Positions 31,539-43,472 of a stretch of 64,000 nt of DNA are shown one piece after another. Every line of letters begins with the position of its first letter. Position 1 is the first letter of the stretch. The DNA lies in assembly GCF_014839805.1 (NCBI RefSeq), contig NC_051118.1, positions 9,788,391 through 9,852,390 on the forward strand, given 5' to 3'. The notes below the pieces were generated by a model. The model saw nothing but the letters and a program-made list of their open reading frames with translations, made no database searches and was not told the DNA's origin. The DNA comes from Manduca sexta (lineage: Eukaryota; Arthropoda; Insecta; Lepidoptera; Sphingidae). Position numbers and translations under genes: made by a program.

Positions 31539-33027
31539 TTACTTATCATAGGAAAAGAAAAATAAAACAAGAAATACGAAATCCGATGTATATTTTTATA
31601 TAGATGTGTATTTTTGATAGATATGGCTTCCCAGAAAACAAACAAGAACTTGATGTGACCGCAACACGCTTATAATGCTGCCGAAGTGAGTGAATGACTT
31701 CTTGCAGTACTGGTCGGGTCATGTCATGTTGCTGTTGTCTGTGAACCTCTCTATTAACTGATCTCCATCAGGCAGCGCAAATTAATTCCAGCCTTGAAAC
31801 CTAAAATATAATGTAGAAGTTGAGTAAACATGTTCAGATTATTATTATTGTGAAACTGTTTTCTTTAGTTTTTGCAAGATTTTTCCCACATTGTAGGTAG
31901 GTTAATAATAATCTACATAACTTCCAAACTGGATAGCTTGTCTAAGAAATATACTTATCGTTGCTGTGGCATCGCAATGGTGCAGTTAATACACCGCCGG
32001 GATATGCCGTCTCGATTAACAGTCCTGGGTCTAGGGTCTAGACGACATTGTGCTGCTAACTAAAAGCCTCCCGTCTCAAAGTTCAGAGCACACACTATAC
32101 ACCTTGTTTCTAAACAGTGAATTTCTCGACTCAACATTAAAATACATAAGAATAACACTAAAAAATATTTTCATTCAGACAAATCTGAAGTGTCAAAATG
32201 TCATTAATTTCAGTTGCCAGTGTAATAAAAATCAGTACCCATATATTCATTTAATTAAAAATAAAGTCCAGACATGTTTTAGCTGACTTTAGTATTTCTG
32301 TCAATGCAAGTACAAGTCGCCATTTGTTTGTTTTTAGAAGGATTAATATTTTATCTCTTTTACCAGCTATTTGGAGTTTGGTCATAATTATTAAGTAAAA
32401 TATTTTTTTTTTACAACAATATTTTTGTTTAATGAATAATATATTTAATCTATATATTATAGATTCAATTACAACCACATTTATTGTGCATATAAACTTT
32501 TGTATTCCATTTAAAAGGGGAATTTCTTATAAATTGGTATCAATTCGCCATATTGGCAGTAAATTATCCGGTGTTTGATTTGCAACAATTAAACAACTTT
32601 TTTTTCATATCTTTAAAACCCCTATTTGCTCATGACTGAAATAAATACAAATGAAGTAATAATTAAAATTATGATTCTACATGGTTATTTGGTTAAGACG
32701 CACGACTGACGCAAAGATAGCCTGGTTTTGGGCATTGTCCTTTGTAAAATGAAGAACGAATCCCTCATTCCTTTCTAAAAAAACGTAACCTAGAAATTTT
32801 TCTATCAAGTCATTTGTACATAGTTGTTACAACTCTCTAAAAATGTATTTTTTTTTACAATTCCGTAGTATGGCAGTAAAACCTCCCACGAATAGACAGC
32901 GTTGTTTACCGCGCTTCAGCGTGACGACAAACACATAAACCATCGCCAGAGATGAATCACGGAGTGAACCGCTCCGGTAGAGCCACGCCCAGGGCCGGAG
33001 TTAGACACTGCTGGCAGGTCCCCTTTG
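31539..33027. other. No gene; AT-rich spacer
   Basis: Two open frames (78 codons at 32,050-32,286, 75 codons at 32,251-32,478 minus) are low-complexity. At 32,990 'cagggccggagttagacac' resembles the terminus of some hAT elements, but no partner end is visible. Confidence 0.4.
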
Positions 33028-33472
33028 CTGATGGTAGGATATTTGTATCCGCCAGGATAGCTATCACTGTACACAAGATGTTTAAAGTTAAAACTGACGG
33101 TGTCGACTAGTAATACTTTGCCGACAGCAGCCCCTCAAAACAAATGTGAATTAATATTTAGAACTTTCACTGGTGGTAGGTCTCTCATATGTGAGAGTCT
33201 GTCTGGGTAGGTACCACCGCAATGTCTTTTCTGCCAAGCAGCAGTGTTTAATCACTGTTGTAGTCTGGTTTGAACAACATAGTAGCCAATGTAACTACTG
33301 AACATAATAAGACTTAACATCTCATGTCTCAGAATGGCGAGCGCAGTGGAATACCAAACAATACTTTGTAATTCAAGGTCTTGGATGGTGTTTCTACTGT
33401 TTTTGGGCGATCGTATCGCTTACCATTAGGCGAACGGCAAGCTCGTCGCGATATTAAAAAAAAAGACTCTCC
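33028..33472 (+). repeat. Family C element, full length
   Basis: Most complete C copy. Order: 5' module 'tggtaggatatttgtatccg' with 'ggatagctatcactgtacac' (shared with family D), then 'gtcgactagtaatactttgc', 'aaaacaaatgtgaattaata', 'actggtggtaggtctctcat', 'gtaccaccgcaatgtctttt', 'ctcagaatggcgagcgcagt', 'atcgcttaccattaggcgaa', 'cggcaagctcgtcgcgatat', and a poly-A tail at 33,454-33,464. Length about 440 bp, no ORF of note. The structure suits a SINE-like or truncated non-LTR element using the end of a LINE; TSD not found. Confidence 0.75.
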
Positions 33473-34179
33473 GTTTAAAACTAATAACCCACAAGTATAT
33501 TTTTTTTAAAATTTGTGTAATATTTAGATTGGAATCATAATTTTTTTGTTATACAGTACGATTGCACTTCAAATTGAAGAAAAAATAAGGCTGTTTCATA
33601 TTTATATGAAGACTCAGCGCCTTTGGAAATTCATAAATCATTCTAACATTCCTTGCTTAAAACCAACTTAAGTACACGGTATACGATTAACGCTAAACAT
33701 TTAAAATTTCTAAATACAGTCCTGTGCGATGAGCCGGCTTTAATATTTGTTTTAGTGCCACTAAATCGTTGCGTAATACAGAGTTTATTTGTGCGTTTAT
33801 TTGCTCTATGACGCAAGTATTTGTTGTTTTACAGATATAACTACCAATATTCAATGAATTTCAGTATTTACGCGTTTGTAACCATTATTCTTCCAATGAC
33901 ATGAAGAGTATTTCACCAGACAGTTAGACCAATACGTTTTCTTTGTGAAAAATAATACCGTGTCTAGAAATAATAGCCTTGCTGATTTAAAATGCAAATT
34001 AAAAACGCATAGTTTTGTTACCTTAATACGTCATATAAATTTCATACTGCCAATAAAGCAGCGAATATTTTTTTTAAATTATGATTGTTATTTAATTAGT
34101 TTAATTTTCGCTCGGCGCGTCGTTCCGTACAACGTTCACTATTCATAATTTTTTAATTCAAAACAGCAAACTAACTTCA

Positions 34180-34308
34180 CCGTGTCTTTTTTTTAATTGC
34201 CACTATAGGCAGACGAGCTAGCGGCCCGCCTGACGGTAAGCGGCCAACGCAGCTCATGGACTCGACGATACTAGGGACACAAACAAGCCGCTGCTTACCG
34301 TCATAATA
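34180..34308 (-). repeat. Family H LINE-type 3' end
   Basis: Plus strand: T-run at 34,186-34,193, 'ttgccactataggcagacga', 'gctagcggcccgcctgacgg', 'taagcggccaacgcagctca', 'acaagccgctgcttaccgtc'. This 3' end type ('cacctgatggtaag' and 'gcagacgagc') is common in lepidopteran non-LTR elements (general knowledge). Opposite-strand relative at 56,643-56,757. No RT sequence is present. Confidence 0.6.
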
Positions 34309-34616
34309 TTTATTTGTTTGAACAGCCAATAAAACATACACCTTACATAGCTTTTTTAACAATTCAGTAATTAATTATTAAAAATATGTTAAATGATGTG
34401 AAACACAGAGAAAATATTAATCAGCAGGGCAGGATAATCAGTATAACTTTGCCATACTACAATCTTCTCCATCATCTCTAAAATATTTTTCAAATAAACA
34501 CACAATAATATACTAACTTGCTCAGCATCTTCCCTAACAGTAACTAGTAAGACAAGTCCATCGATATTTAACAAACAATACTGACCCGACCACTCAACAA
34601 GTGAAATTGAAGTGGA

Positions 34617-34740
34617 GGGTAGAGTCGGACGCGGGGAGGGGAGGGGTCCCTCAGAGTTACCCCGATAACTGGCACTCGAGGTAATGACCGGGCCAGGAGC
34701 ACCCGCGACCCTCTCTTATCTTGCCCATCTGTGTTTTGGT
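34617..34740. other. G-rich patch with potential G-quadruplex
   Basis: 'gacgcggggaggggaggggt' at about 34,631 gives three close G4 runs plus an upstream GGG, near the form needed for a G-quadruplex, within GC-rich sequence up to 34,735 ('gggccaggagcacccgcgac'). No gene start is identifiable next to it. Confidence 0.5.
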
Positions 34741-34858
34741 AAAAAATAAAACAGTTTGGGAAGAACTTTTTGTTCTAATATGAAATACTGTATCGAATAA
34801 ATATAGAGTGTAGAGACACAGCAGTTTTATCAGTTTAGATTTTTTTTATAGATTTTAT

Positions 34859-34888
34859 AATATTATAATAATAATATCAGCCCTGTAG
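34859..34888 (-). repeat. SINE-A tail remnant
   Basis: 'attataataataatatcagc' followed by 'cctgtag' is the last 30 bases of a SINE-A on the minus strand; the sequence then departs at 'gttgattccc'. Extreme 5' truncation or deletion. Confidence 0.55.
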
Positions 34889-34889
34889 G

Positions 34890-35557
34890 TTGATTCCCTA
34901 TGCTACTCGCGATAACACACCGTAAACACGTGTTGTCAAAACAAGCTCTAAACACAAACGCGTTTCATACACGCGCCACGATGTGTAATTGAAAAATAGG
35001 TATTGTGTATGCCATACGATAGGTTGTCTATGCTTAATATTTTTTTATATTACGATGTGTTAATGCGTTCAGAAATCTTTCCTCCCCTCGAATCGGCAAG
35101 TATCGGTTTTTTTTGAAAAGGCTTTTTTTTTGTTTGTATTCGTGATATTAAATGATGTAACTCGAATAAATCACTGCCAAACTTTATTTAATCCCATTTT
35201 TGTATATACTTAAATATAAGAAACATGAAAGGAATATAAAAATAATTTAAAGAAATTTCTGTAGATTGTGATTGTTTTCAAACGAAAAATATAACTTCAA
35301 AATTATTGTCAAATGTCAATGTCATTGACTTATTTACTTGATTTGTTTACTAAAGCCACATTTTAAAAATTGAATTGAATTGATATATTGAATGCTACTG
35401 AAGATTTTACACGAATGCTGTTATATGAATAATAGTAAATGCTGTTGTGCTTATGCAGTTTATGTTAAATTAGCGCTAACAACGTATATTAATAGGAATT
35501 CTACGGACCTTCCATTATAAAATTTGTTGCAAAATCGACAAGGCATTAACTCAAATT
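34890..35557. other. No gene or recognised repeat
   Basis: AT-rich sequence with poly-T tracts (35,107-35,131). Nothing that can be assigned. Confidence 0.4.
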
Positions 35558-35558
35558 C

Positions 35559-35872
35559 TTTTTTTTTTATTTAGTTAAATAATGTGACGAGGATGCCGTT
35601 TACCTGATGATAAGCGATACGACCGCCCATAAACAGTTACAATGCCATCCGGAACTTTGAATTGTAAAGCACTATGTGACGTTCCACAGTAGGTTTTCAG
35701 AATGAGACAAAGATTTTAGGTCTTATAAAGTAATTACGCTAGTTACAATTTCCTCTAAACTGGTACACATCAGTGCATGGACACAGTTTAACTTGGCTAT
35801 AGAAATAGACATTGCCGTAGACACCTTATAACTATTAAGACAGACACTCACATATAACAGACTTACCAACAA
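35559..35872 (-). repeat. Family C element, old copy
   Basis: Plus strand: T-run at 35,558-35,568, 'ccgtttacctgatgataagc', 'gatacgaccgcccataaaca', 'ggaactttgaattgtaaagc', 'aatagacattgccgtagaca', 'cacatataacagacttacca'. Many substitutions relative to other C copies, so this is an old insertion. Confidence 0.65.
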
Positions 35873-37010
35873 TAATTAAAATAAGTGTATATTGCCTATT
35901 AAACGTTATTTTTTAAAAATTTATAGCTCTATTACCTAGTAACTTCTATTTGCCGCTCAACCGGCATTAATCTTGTTGGAATAAAAAGTACTCTATTCAA
36001 TCCACAGCTCACTGTCTGAGTACCATATTTCATACACATTCATTTAGTTATTAAGGTGAAACTGATTAATTAACAAACATTCAAACTCATGTATAGAAAT
36101 TTTACTTAAGTATATTATGTTATCTAAGACTGAACAACAAATAAAAAATAAAACAAAAATAATGTGTTGTTAAAACTGAGTATATTTTACTATTATTTAT
36201 TTGGAATATCTTGCATTACATTCACTATCCTGTAAAAGAAATTATTTTATTATTACATTTGATATTATCAGTTTTGTTAACATTAGTATTCAATGTAAGA
36301 TGCCTTTGGTCTCCTAAAATAAAAAAGGAAATGTTTGTACAAACAATTTTTAGATTTAACATGATTACATACTTTTGTTTGTAATTGTGTAAAATTATTG
36401 GGATTACCTACATGAAATTTTTGCTTTGTTTCCCTGGATCGATATTCACATTTAGAAGATTTTGATATTTAATTTAAAGCTGCCTAAGCCCTTGATTAAG
36501 ACGTCTACCAATTACTTATAACAACAATAATGTATAACTAGTAAAAAATTCTTCAGTAATCTTTATTGTTATCAAACTTTATAGGTACAAAACTTTCACC
36601 ACAAAGAAACTACATAGTTTTAATTGTAATGTACATAATTAAGAAAACATTGTTTAAAAGATACCTTCATTAGTGTTTTATATTTGTTTGGCCTATCTAT
36701 TTACTAATAGAAATATTACATCGAAGTAATAAAAAATAAACTTGATTGACCTCAATTGTTGTCAAAAGTCGGGTTGCCAGTAGTAAAGTAGCTTATTTTT
36801 CACCGCTGAGCCCATAACACAAATTTGACTATCAAGATACAAAAACATAGGTTTGAATATTAATTCGATCATTTAGGATTTATGTTTGTTTTTGTTTCTG
36901 ATAAGGTAGAATATTATATTTGAGTTTTCACGATGTAAAGAGGATACTATCGTCAATAGAAATTATACAGTCGTTGTATCTAAATAATTAATTTGTCTAA
37001 ACGCGCATAG
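35873..37010. other. No gene; AT-rich spacer
   Basis: Very AT-rich sequence without ORF or assignable repeat. Confidence 0.4.
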
Positions 37011-37014
37011 ACGC

Positions 37015-37190
37015 GCTGGATTGCCGCACGTTATTTTGACAATTCGTAACATGCCCGTAAGGCGGATGTGTCACACCTCATCGTGTTCATGAAATGTCAA
37101 ATTAGCATCCAGAATACTCTTACACAGTCATAACACGAAGTTAACGAAACACGCCGTGTTACAAGTTCGACATTGTCGTAGAGAATCATG
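37015..37190. mobile_element. Family G MITE, diverged copy
   Basis: 'ccgcacgttattttgacaat' and 'tcgtaacatgcccgtaa' match the start of the MITE at 39,362, and 'acacgccgtgttac' with 'gtcgtagagaat' the end. The termini themselves have decayed and the right end merges with a SINE-A tail at 37,191. Confidence 0.55.
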
Positions 37191-37493
37191 CCCCTGTATT
37201 ATATACTAACCCACTGTTAGGCACGGGCCTCCTCTACTACTGAGAGGGATTAGGCCTTAGTCCACCACGCTGTAGTACGGATTGGTAGACTTCACACACC
37301 CACCAAATTCCTATAGAGAACTTCTTAAGTATTAGGGTTTCCTCACGATGTATTCCTTCACCGTTAAGCAAGTGAATTCACAAAGAATACCAAATAATTT
37401 TTAGAAAAATCAGATTTGTATGCCCTTGGGATTCGAACCTATGGACATTCGTCTCAATAGTCCGTTCCACATCCAACTAGGCTATCGCCGCTT
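37191..37493 (-). mobile_element. SINE-A, nearly full length
   Basis: Plus strand: 'cccctgtattatatactaac', 'gcacgggcctcctctactac', 'tttcctcacgatgtattcct', 'ttgggattcgaacctatgga', 'catccaactaggctatcgcc'. B box on its own strand 'aggttcgaatcccaagggca' is intact. The tail beyond 'ccctgtatt' lacks the ATT run, perhaps because of the abutting MITE. Confidence 0.8.
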
Positions 37494-38356
37494 TATAAAA
37501 TTTGATGATAAAATATTCAAATCGTTTCTGATAATAAGAAATACTACTAAATATATTAGTAACACAAAACACTCTAGTACAAAGCTCTGCATATCACTGG
37601 ACTAACATAAAACAAAAATCTTTAAGACACAGACAGACATATAAAAATTAAAACAAAACACAAAAAAAATTCAACACATTTAACATATTACATTCGAAAT
37701 AACTGCGAGACAATAGAACTGCAATACACTCGCCATTAGTCAACCACACTCCTCAACCTTGAAAATAAGATGTTAAGTCTCACCCCATTGAGTAATGTTA
37801 GCTACAATGCCACGCTCATAAAATCTCAATTTGAACCTAGAGATAAATTAATTGTCAGTAATTAAGAAAGGGTCCAAGCCATCAAACGAATTGATAACGA
37901 GCTAGTAATGACCGAACCCGCGCCTTTCATTAGACCCCGAATATTTTCGTCGAAACGTCCCGTTCCAATTAGCCACTATCAGGCAAGGACCCCCCTTTTC
38001 CTCACCCCGCGCCTATCTGCTCTCAAAGCCGGTGATTCTCTCCTTATCGGACTCATATTTAGACGTAGGGTTGTCTTATGTTTTTTATGGCACAGATTAT
38101 TGTGTGATTGATTATGGCCAAACAAATTAAAGGTATATTAGATTCGTTACATTTCACAATGTGCACACAACGACATTCTAATTACGAGATAACGATTAAA
38201 CCATTTGTTAAAATCAAATGAAATAATGTCATTGTGGTACGGAATGCTTTTAATTGAAGGTATTGTAATTAGAAGGGGTCGGTTTGAATATCAGATAATC
38301 AGATCTCATTGGTAAGTCCGCCAATTGTACTTTATTTATAACTAGATATTCAATGC
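37494..38356. other. No gene; weak family-C traces
   Basis: A decayed C-like part may lie at 37,700-37,815 ('aagatgttaagtctcacccc'), too diverged to claim. A CT-rich patch at 37,985-38,045 ('cccccttttcctcaccccgc') resembles 7,820-7,860 in composition only. Confidence 0.35.
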
Positions 38357-38401
38357 CTTTTTTATATACATGTGTACAATAAAGAATTAAATAAATAAAT
38401 A
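38357..38401 (+). repeat. Possible LINE 3' end with AATAAA and simple tail
   Basis: 'catgtgtacaataaagaatt' followed by 'aaataaataaataa' has the form of a polyadenylation signal plus simple-repeat tail of a non-LTR element or retrocopy. Nothing coding is visible upstream. Confidence 0.35.
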
Positions 38402-39361
38402 ATCAGCTCACGAAAAATAACTGTAACTTTTAAATGATTTCTGAGACACAATATCACCCTAGAAAGACCCATCAATCATGTTGAAGTAATCAACAACGGG
38501 TATCAAACTAATAAATGATTTATATCTCGGACGACAGCCCTGATGACAGGCCCAGCGAAGCGGTTAATTGGCGCCGCTTCTAACACGACTCAACACAACA
38601 CACATCACATTTAACTACTCAGCCAGAAGTGTTGTGTATCGGAGTTGATTGGACTTCAAAGTATATCACTGATCAGTATTGTTGGACTTTTCTAGGATTT
38701 AGTCTCATATGTCTATATGTCTACCGCAATATTTCTAAAATAAATATGCACGAAGTTGTGTTTATTATCTGACGAACACTATCATCAGGCGCATGCGCAA
38801 TGGCTCAAAAGTGTCGTACAGCTGGTACTCGCTATCCTTTTCTGACTGGTAATATTACGCCCTAGCTCTCTTTCACTCGACCTTCAATATTTATCATTTT
38901 TAAGAGTCAGCAACCCTTATTTGCGGCCAGATTTAATTAGGCAACCGTGTATCATGATCAACAGAAAAAATCAGCTTTAATCTGATGTATAGCTAATAAA
39001 TATACATTATGAATGAGTAAATGTATCATAGTCATACCTGCTTACACCTGGCTGCGAAGAGGTGCGGCCAAGTGCGCAACGGCAACGGTGGTTTTTTAGA
39101 GTCTTTATGTGTATTGTCATGAAGTGGACGATATTTTATTTGAAAAACAAATGAATGAAATGTTTTCCGAAAAATCAATTAACAATAATTTAATTAAAAA
39201 TATTAGCGGCCCAAGTTTTAATAGGCAACCTAGTAGATATATATTCTTCTAAGCATAAATATGTGTAAGAATGTAGTTTTTAACATGTACTCGATGAGTG
39301 CACTAATTCTGCAGCGGGATCTCGTACTATTAGCAAAACCAAAGATCAACACAACCGCTCA

Positions 39362-39540
39362 GGGGCCTTATTCTCTATCCCGCACGTTATTTTGACAGTG
39401 TGTAACAAGCACGTAACACAACGCATCATGTTTAGGACTATAGAAATTTGGCTTACAGAATACCATTCCACGCACATTTCTCGAAGATAACATGACACGG
39501 CCGCGTTACGCGTTTACACAATCATACAGAATAAGGGCCC
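39362..39540 (+). mobile_element. Family G MITE, reference copy
   Basis: Ends 'ggggccttattct' and 'agaataagggccc' are inverted repeats of 13 bases. Between them: 'cccgcacgttattttgacag', 'tgtgtaacaagcacgtaaca', 'caacgcatcatgtttaggac', 'ccattccacgcacatttctc', 'gacacggccgcgttacgcgt'. No TSD is evident and no transposase. The copy at 44,476 is the same element inverted. Confidence 0.75.
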
Positions 39541-40320
39541 TGGTAAAGTTTGTAAGCGAGTGTGGTTGATAGGCAACGTTCCGTGTGCATGACGCGCGAC
39601 ACGTGCGCTGTCACACGTGGTACTTGACGCGTGACATCGGCGACGACGCGCGCTACTAAATGGCTGCAAATCATATAAACAACGTATTACAAGAATTACA
39701 TGCTTTAGTATACGTCGGTATTGTTTGTTATTCTCATTGACTATGACTATAGATTACTTCCTAATTTAAATGTTTATAGTTATATAATTTTAATTGTAAT
39801 AAGGCAATGTTTTTATCATCACATATAAGTTTTCTTATAATAAAGTAAAACAAAAACGAATTGAATATAAAAGTTGAATAATAAATAAATTGTCAATTTG
39901 CCTAACTTTTTATTTAGTCAGGTTTTAAGTTACAATTTAAAAATCAGCCCATTAAATAAGAATATTGTCATTTATTGTTTTGACTTAATTTAAATGCAAA
40001 TATTCGCCTACATGATAAAGTATTTTATTATATGATACTTAAACTCCCTTTGCAACTGTAATAGCATTGAGTGGTTAAATTTGTTGATAGACTTTTTAGT
40101 ATAAATTTATTTCCCCTTTTCTTATCACTTCCATGTGGAGTCGATGCAACATTATGCAAGCATAATATGGTATTCGGAAATATGTACCTCATGATTGCAC
40201 GATCTCATGACACGTGAGTTAGTGCCACGTGGTGTAGTCGATAACTCTGTAACAACAGGTGGTAGCCACCACTGCTCGCTACATTTTAAATAAACAACAA
40301 CATTTGATGGTAAGTTTTTG
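39541..40320. other. No gene; GC patch then AT-rich
   Basis: A CG-rich patch at 39,590-39,655 ('gcatgacgcgcgacacgtgc') is followed by AT-rich DNA. No assignable element. Confidence 0.4.
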
Positions 40321-40322
40321 AT

Positions 40323-40545
40323 TGCCTCTGTGGCGTAGTCGAATTGCGTGCGCGTTATGACAGCGTCCTGAGGTTCAATTACCATGTCGGGAACACTTAT
40401 ATAGGGTTTTTCAACTCAGTATCTAGATATGGCGATAGGCTCATCTTCTTTCATCGTGGGATGGAACACACACGATGAAAGTGGGTGCTTGAGTTGCAAA
40501 TTTAGCCTACCCGCTCAAGGATATAGGCGTTATGTGTTTATATTT
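40323..40545 (+). mobile_element. SINE-B, full length
   Basis: 'gattgcctctgtggcgtagt', 'cgaattgcgtgcgcg', B-box remnant 'gaggttcaattaccatgtcg', 'gatatggcgataggctcatc', 'cgtgggatggaacacac', '3' end 'cgctcaaggatataggcgtt'. TSD not evident. A minus-strand 77-codon frame across it is spurious. Confidence 0.75.
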
Positions 40546-41309
40546 GTTCATTCAATTGTGTTACGGAGCTACTTCTCTGTATCCCTCATATGAGATAAAT
40601 GGATTTAGTAAATGTGAAAGAAACTTAGTTCTTTGTATTTTTCTTGGAATTCTGGCATTTTCTTTTGCGCTACGCTCCACGTATATAAAATAAAAATTTC
40701 ATTATTTTTACTCGGTAGGCAATGTTTTAATATTTTTATTTATTTTTTGATCCGATCGTATCGTATCGTTTTTCCGCATTCATAATTTTTCAACAGTTTT
40801 AAATTCCAGTAAATATTTTATTTGTTATTAAAAATAAGAAAAGGTGAAATAGAAAATTTACGAAAATAAAGTTCAATACGGCCAGTGTCGTCGGCGCAGC
40901 TAATATACAATAAGCAATCAAAAATAATAGAGGGCTCCACAAAATTCGCCTATCTTTATTTAGGCAGCGTTCACACAATCAGATGTGAGCAAAAACCAAT
41001 CGAATATTGAAACGTCAATACGCGTCGGAATGAAATCAACAAGTACTACGCCTCACGAATCTATTCCGCGAGCGAGCGAGACGGCAATACATAAAACATT
41101 AGAGAGAAAGAGATGAACAGTGTTTACTGAGAGTAATATCGCGCTCGGTCAGACTCCAGGCGGTAATTCTCTGTGACAAACTGTGTGGATTCCCCGGGGT
41201 TTTTGGAATTTCTAATCACTTCTAAGAATTGGAATCCGGAAGTCTAACATGATCAAGTAGAAATTGTATTTACTTATAATAAGTAATTAAAAAAAGATTA
41301 GTTGTGCTA
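40546..41309. other. No gene or recognised repeat
   Basis: AT-rich, then a GC-richer part at 41,060-41,200 including 'gcgagcgagcgagacggcaa'. No domain-bearing frame. Confidence 0.4.
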
Positions 41310-41508
41310 TGTTAATAGTGGGGTTTAGCTGAAAATCAGTGCTGTTTTACAGCGTATACTGAGCTGGTATCCCTTCTACCACACATCATGCAAGCAATCA
41401 GTTGTATGCCTGGTATTGTTAACTGTGTGTGTGGGTTTTTTTTCTTTTATACTTTTTCTGTTGTATTTATGTGTGTGTAGAGAAATAAATGGTTTAAATG
41501 GTTTAAAT
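41310..41508 (+). repeat. LINE-type 3' UTR (family S)
   Basis: 'gtgctgttttacagcgtata', 'ctgagctggtatcccttcta', 'ccacacatcatgcaagcaat', 'cagttgtatgcctggtattg' then 'agagaaataaatggtttaaa' with 'tggtttaaa' duplicated at the end. The AATAAA followed by a short tandem tail suggests a non-LTR element. Single copy here. Confidence 0.4.
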
Positions 41509-42945
41509 TCTTTATTTTAATATAGTTACTGCTAAGTAAATTCAAAAATTCTCCTGTGTGCCCCACAATTATTAGTGGCGACAGACAGAATGATGTATTA
41601 AATTATATAACGCAATGGTATGTAATGCTGATTTAATATTCAGTATAGTATTGCATCCTTTAGGGCTGAAGCCTTTGATTCCGGTCTATAAAAACATATA
41701 CCGAAGTTTTACAATAATTCCGCGCGACTTCCAAATCATCATTACGAATAGAGACCCCGCATCGGAATTAATAAGGGTGATCCACACATGCGGGTGTGTG
41801 GACCGTGACAAATCCTCTACGACGAAATGATTACTTCTGAGCAGATGGAAAATGTTTTAAACATTTGAATTACGGACAAGCCGCTACTTAATGTGCCTGC
41901 ATATAAATTAATCTGATTTATTTATTATATATTATTACATTAATTAGTGTAAATGGTTTTTAATTGATATTAATATAGTTTTCAGTAGCAAAACTACCAT
42001 TTAGAATTACAATTAAATGACACTGCACTTATTCCGGGACATTAGATGTTCATTGATTGTTAATTAATAATTCTGAGTGATTACATTTACTTCATTTACC
42101 TTCAAACCTAACATAACAGCCGCATTTTCTGTTTAGAATTAAAATAGGGTACGCAAATGGACTCTTGTATGAACAACGTAGTAAATACCTAAAGATTATA
42201 TTATTAATATAAAGCAACTTGTAACACTCAATAGCTTTAAAAGCAACATATTTTCGTGTCTATTTTTCTCTAGGGCATGCGTCAAATAGCTCTGTGTTAA
42301 AAACATTGACCGAACTAAATAATGTTATCAATAAAAAATAACTAGGAATTTTTGGACGCTGTTCGCCCGCATAGCAGCCAAGCCTCGTTACATCTTGAGA
42401 ACCTAGACTTTAAAATGCTCTACGGTTAACTAAAATCATGACCATGCATATTGTATTACCCACGATATTACGGACCCGCAATATATCCCCGCGCGAATAT
42501 TAGTATGTGAATGGACCCTGAAGGGCACATTCCGCACGCATACTGGAATTAATTTGGAGATTGGCACGAAGTTCATAAGCTGAGGCCATGTTAATATACA
42601 CGTACATATATATACACGTATCTTCATATACAATATACATATTATATTAGAGAATTGTTTAAGGGTAGCAAGATAATCATTTTAATGATAAAGTAGAGTA
42701 TCACCGCATTAATACTAACAAAAATATTTTTTTATACAGAGACATAAACCGTTTTCCTGATAGATGAACAATAGATATACAACCAAAACATGGAATTATG
42801 AACCTCTGCGTGGCAATAGATAACACTCTTTCCACATTCAAAGACTGCTGACGACCAGGTTCTTGGCGCGCGAGTTTCACCCTAAAGCATGCTAGCAGTC
42901 ATTACAAATTTCGCGCCAAAAACATAGTTGACGTCAAGCATCGAA
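41509..42945. other. No gene; AT-rich spacer
   Basis: Frames of 65-72 codons without motif. TATA-rich repeats at 42,595-42,650 ('acatatatatacacgtatct'). Confidence 0.4.
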
Positions 42946-42949
42946 TCTA

Positions 42950-43069
42950 AAAAGCTAAATGTTAGTCTCATTTTCCCCAGTAACTACGCCAGCTACGATA
43001 TCAACCCTGAGAACGACAGTGCTGGCACCATGTGGCTTGGCGGCAGATACAGACACTGCGGTATTACGT
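42950..43069 (-). repeat. Family C fragment, target of SINE-F
   Basis: 'gctaaatgttagtctcattt', 'cagtaactacgccagctacg', 'gagaacgacagtgctggcac', 'ggcttggcggcagatacaga', 'cactgcggtatt' is a diverged minus-strand C body, cut by the SINE-F insertion. Confidence 0.6.
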
Positions 43070-43460
43070 CAATCCCTCCTAGCCAAATTTTGGACACGGC
43101 GGCCTATCTCAACGTAGATCAGCCAAGTACGCAGGAGATAGTATAGTGGACAGGTTGGTGCGCAATACACAGGTGCACTCTCTGTCCCTTCACTCTCATA
43201 GTCTGATGAGATGGCAATCTGATATGACCAGATAGAGATCAGGCGAAGGATAAACAGCTTTACGTGCTTTCCAAGGTACAGGAGTATTACACCGCCAACT
43301 TCCGGACTCCGAGCTGCGACTGGGTAATTTTAAGGATGGAAAATACCAGTCCCATTTTTATTTTGCCCTAACCCGTAATTCGCACCCAGGACCTTAGACC
43401 CGTGGTCGTATTTGTACTGCGTACACATTACAACTATGCCACCGAGGCAGTCAGTTAAAG
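43070..43460 (-). mobile_element. SINE-F, full length, 12-bp TSD
   Basis: On the minus strand the head 'gactgcctcggtggcatagt' and 'taaggtcctgggtgcgaatt' is homologous to the SINE-B tRNA-like head. The body contains 'tcgcagctcggagtccggaa', 'ggaaagcacgtaaagctgtt', 'gtgcacctgtgtattgcgca', and the 3' end 'ggctaggagggattga'. Flanks 'gcggtattacgt' (43,058-43,069) and 'gcggaattacgt' (43,461-43,472) agree at 11 of 12 positions. So SINE-F couples a SINE-B-type head to a different body. Confidence 0.85.
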
Positions 43461-43472
43461 GCGGAATTACGT

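Noticed and set aside
32991..33015. Possible hAT terminus 'cagggccggagtta'
   Set aside because: No partner inverted terminus or 8-bp TSD found.
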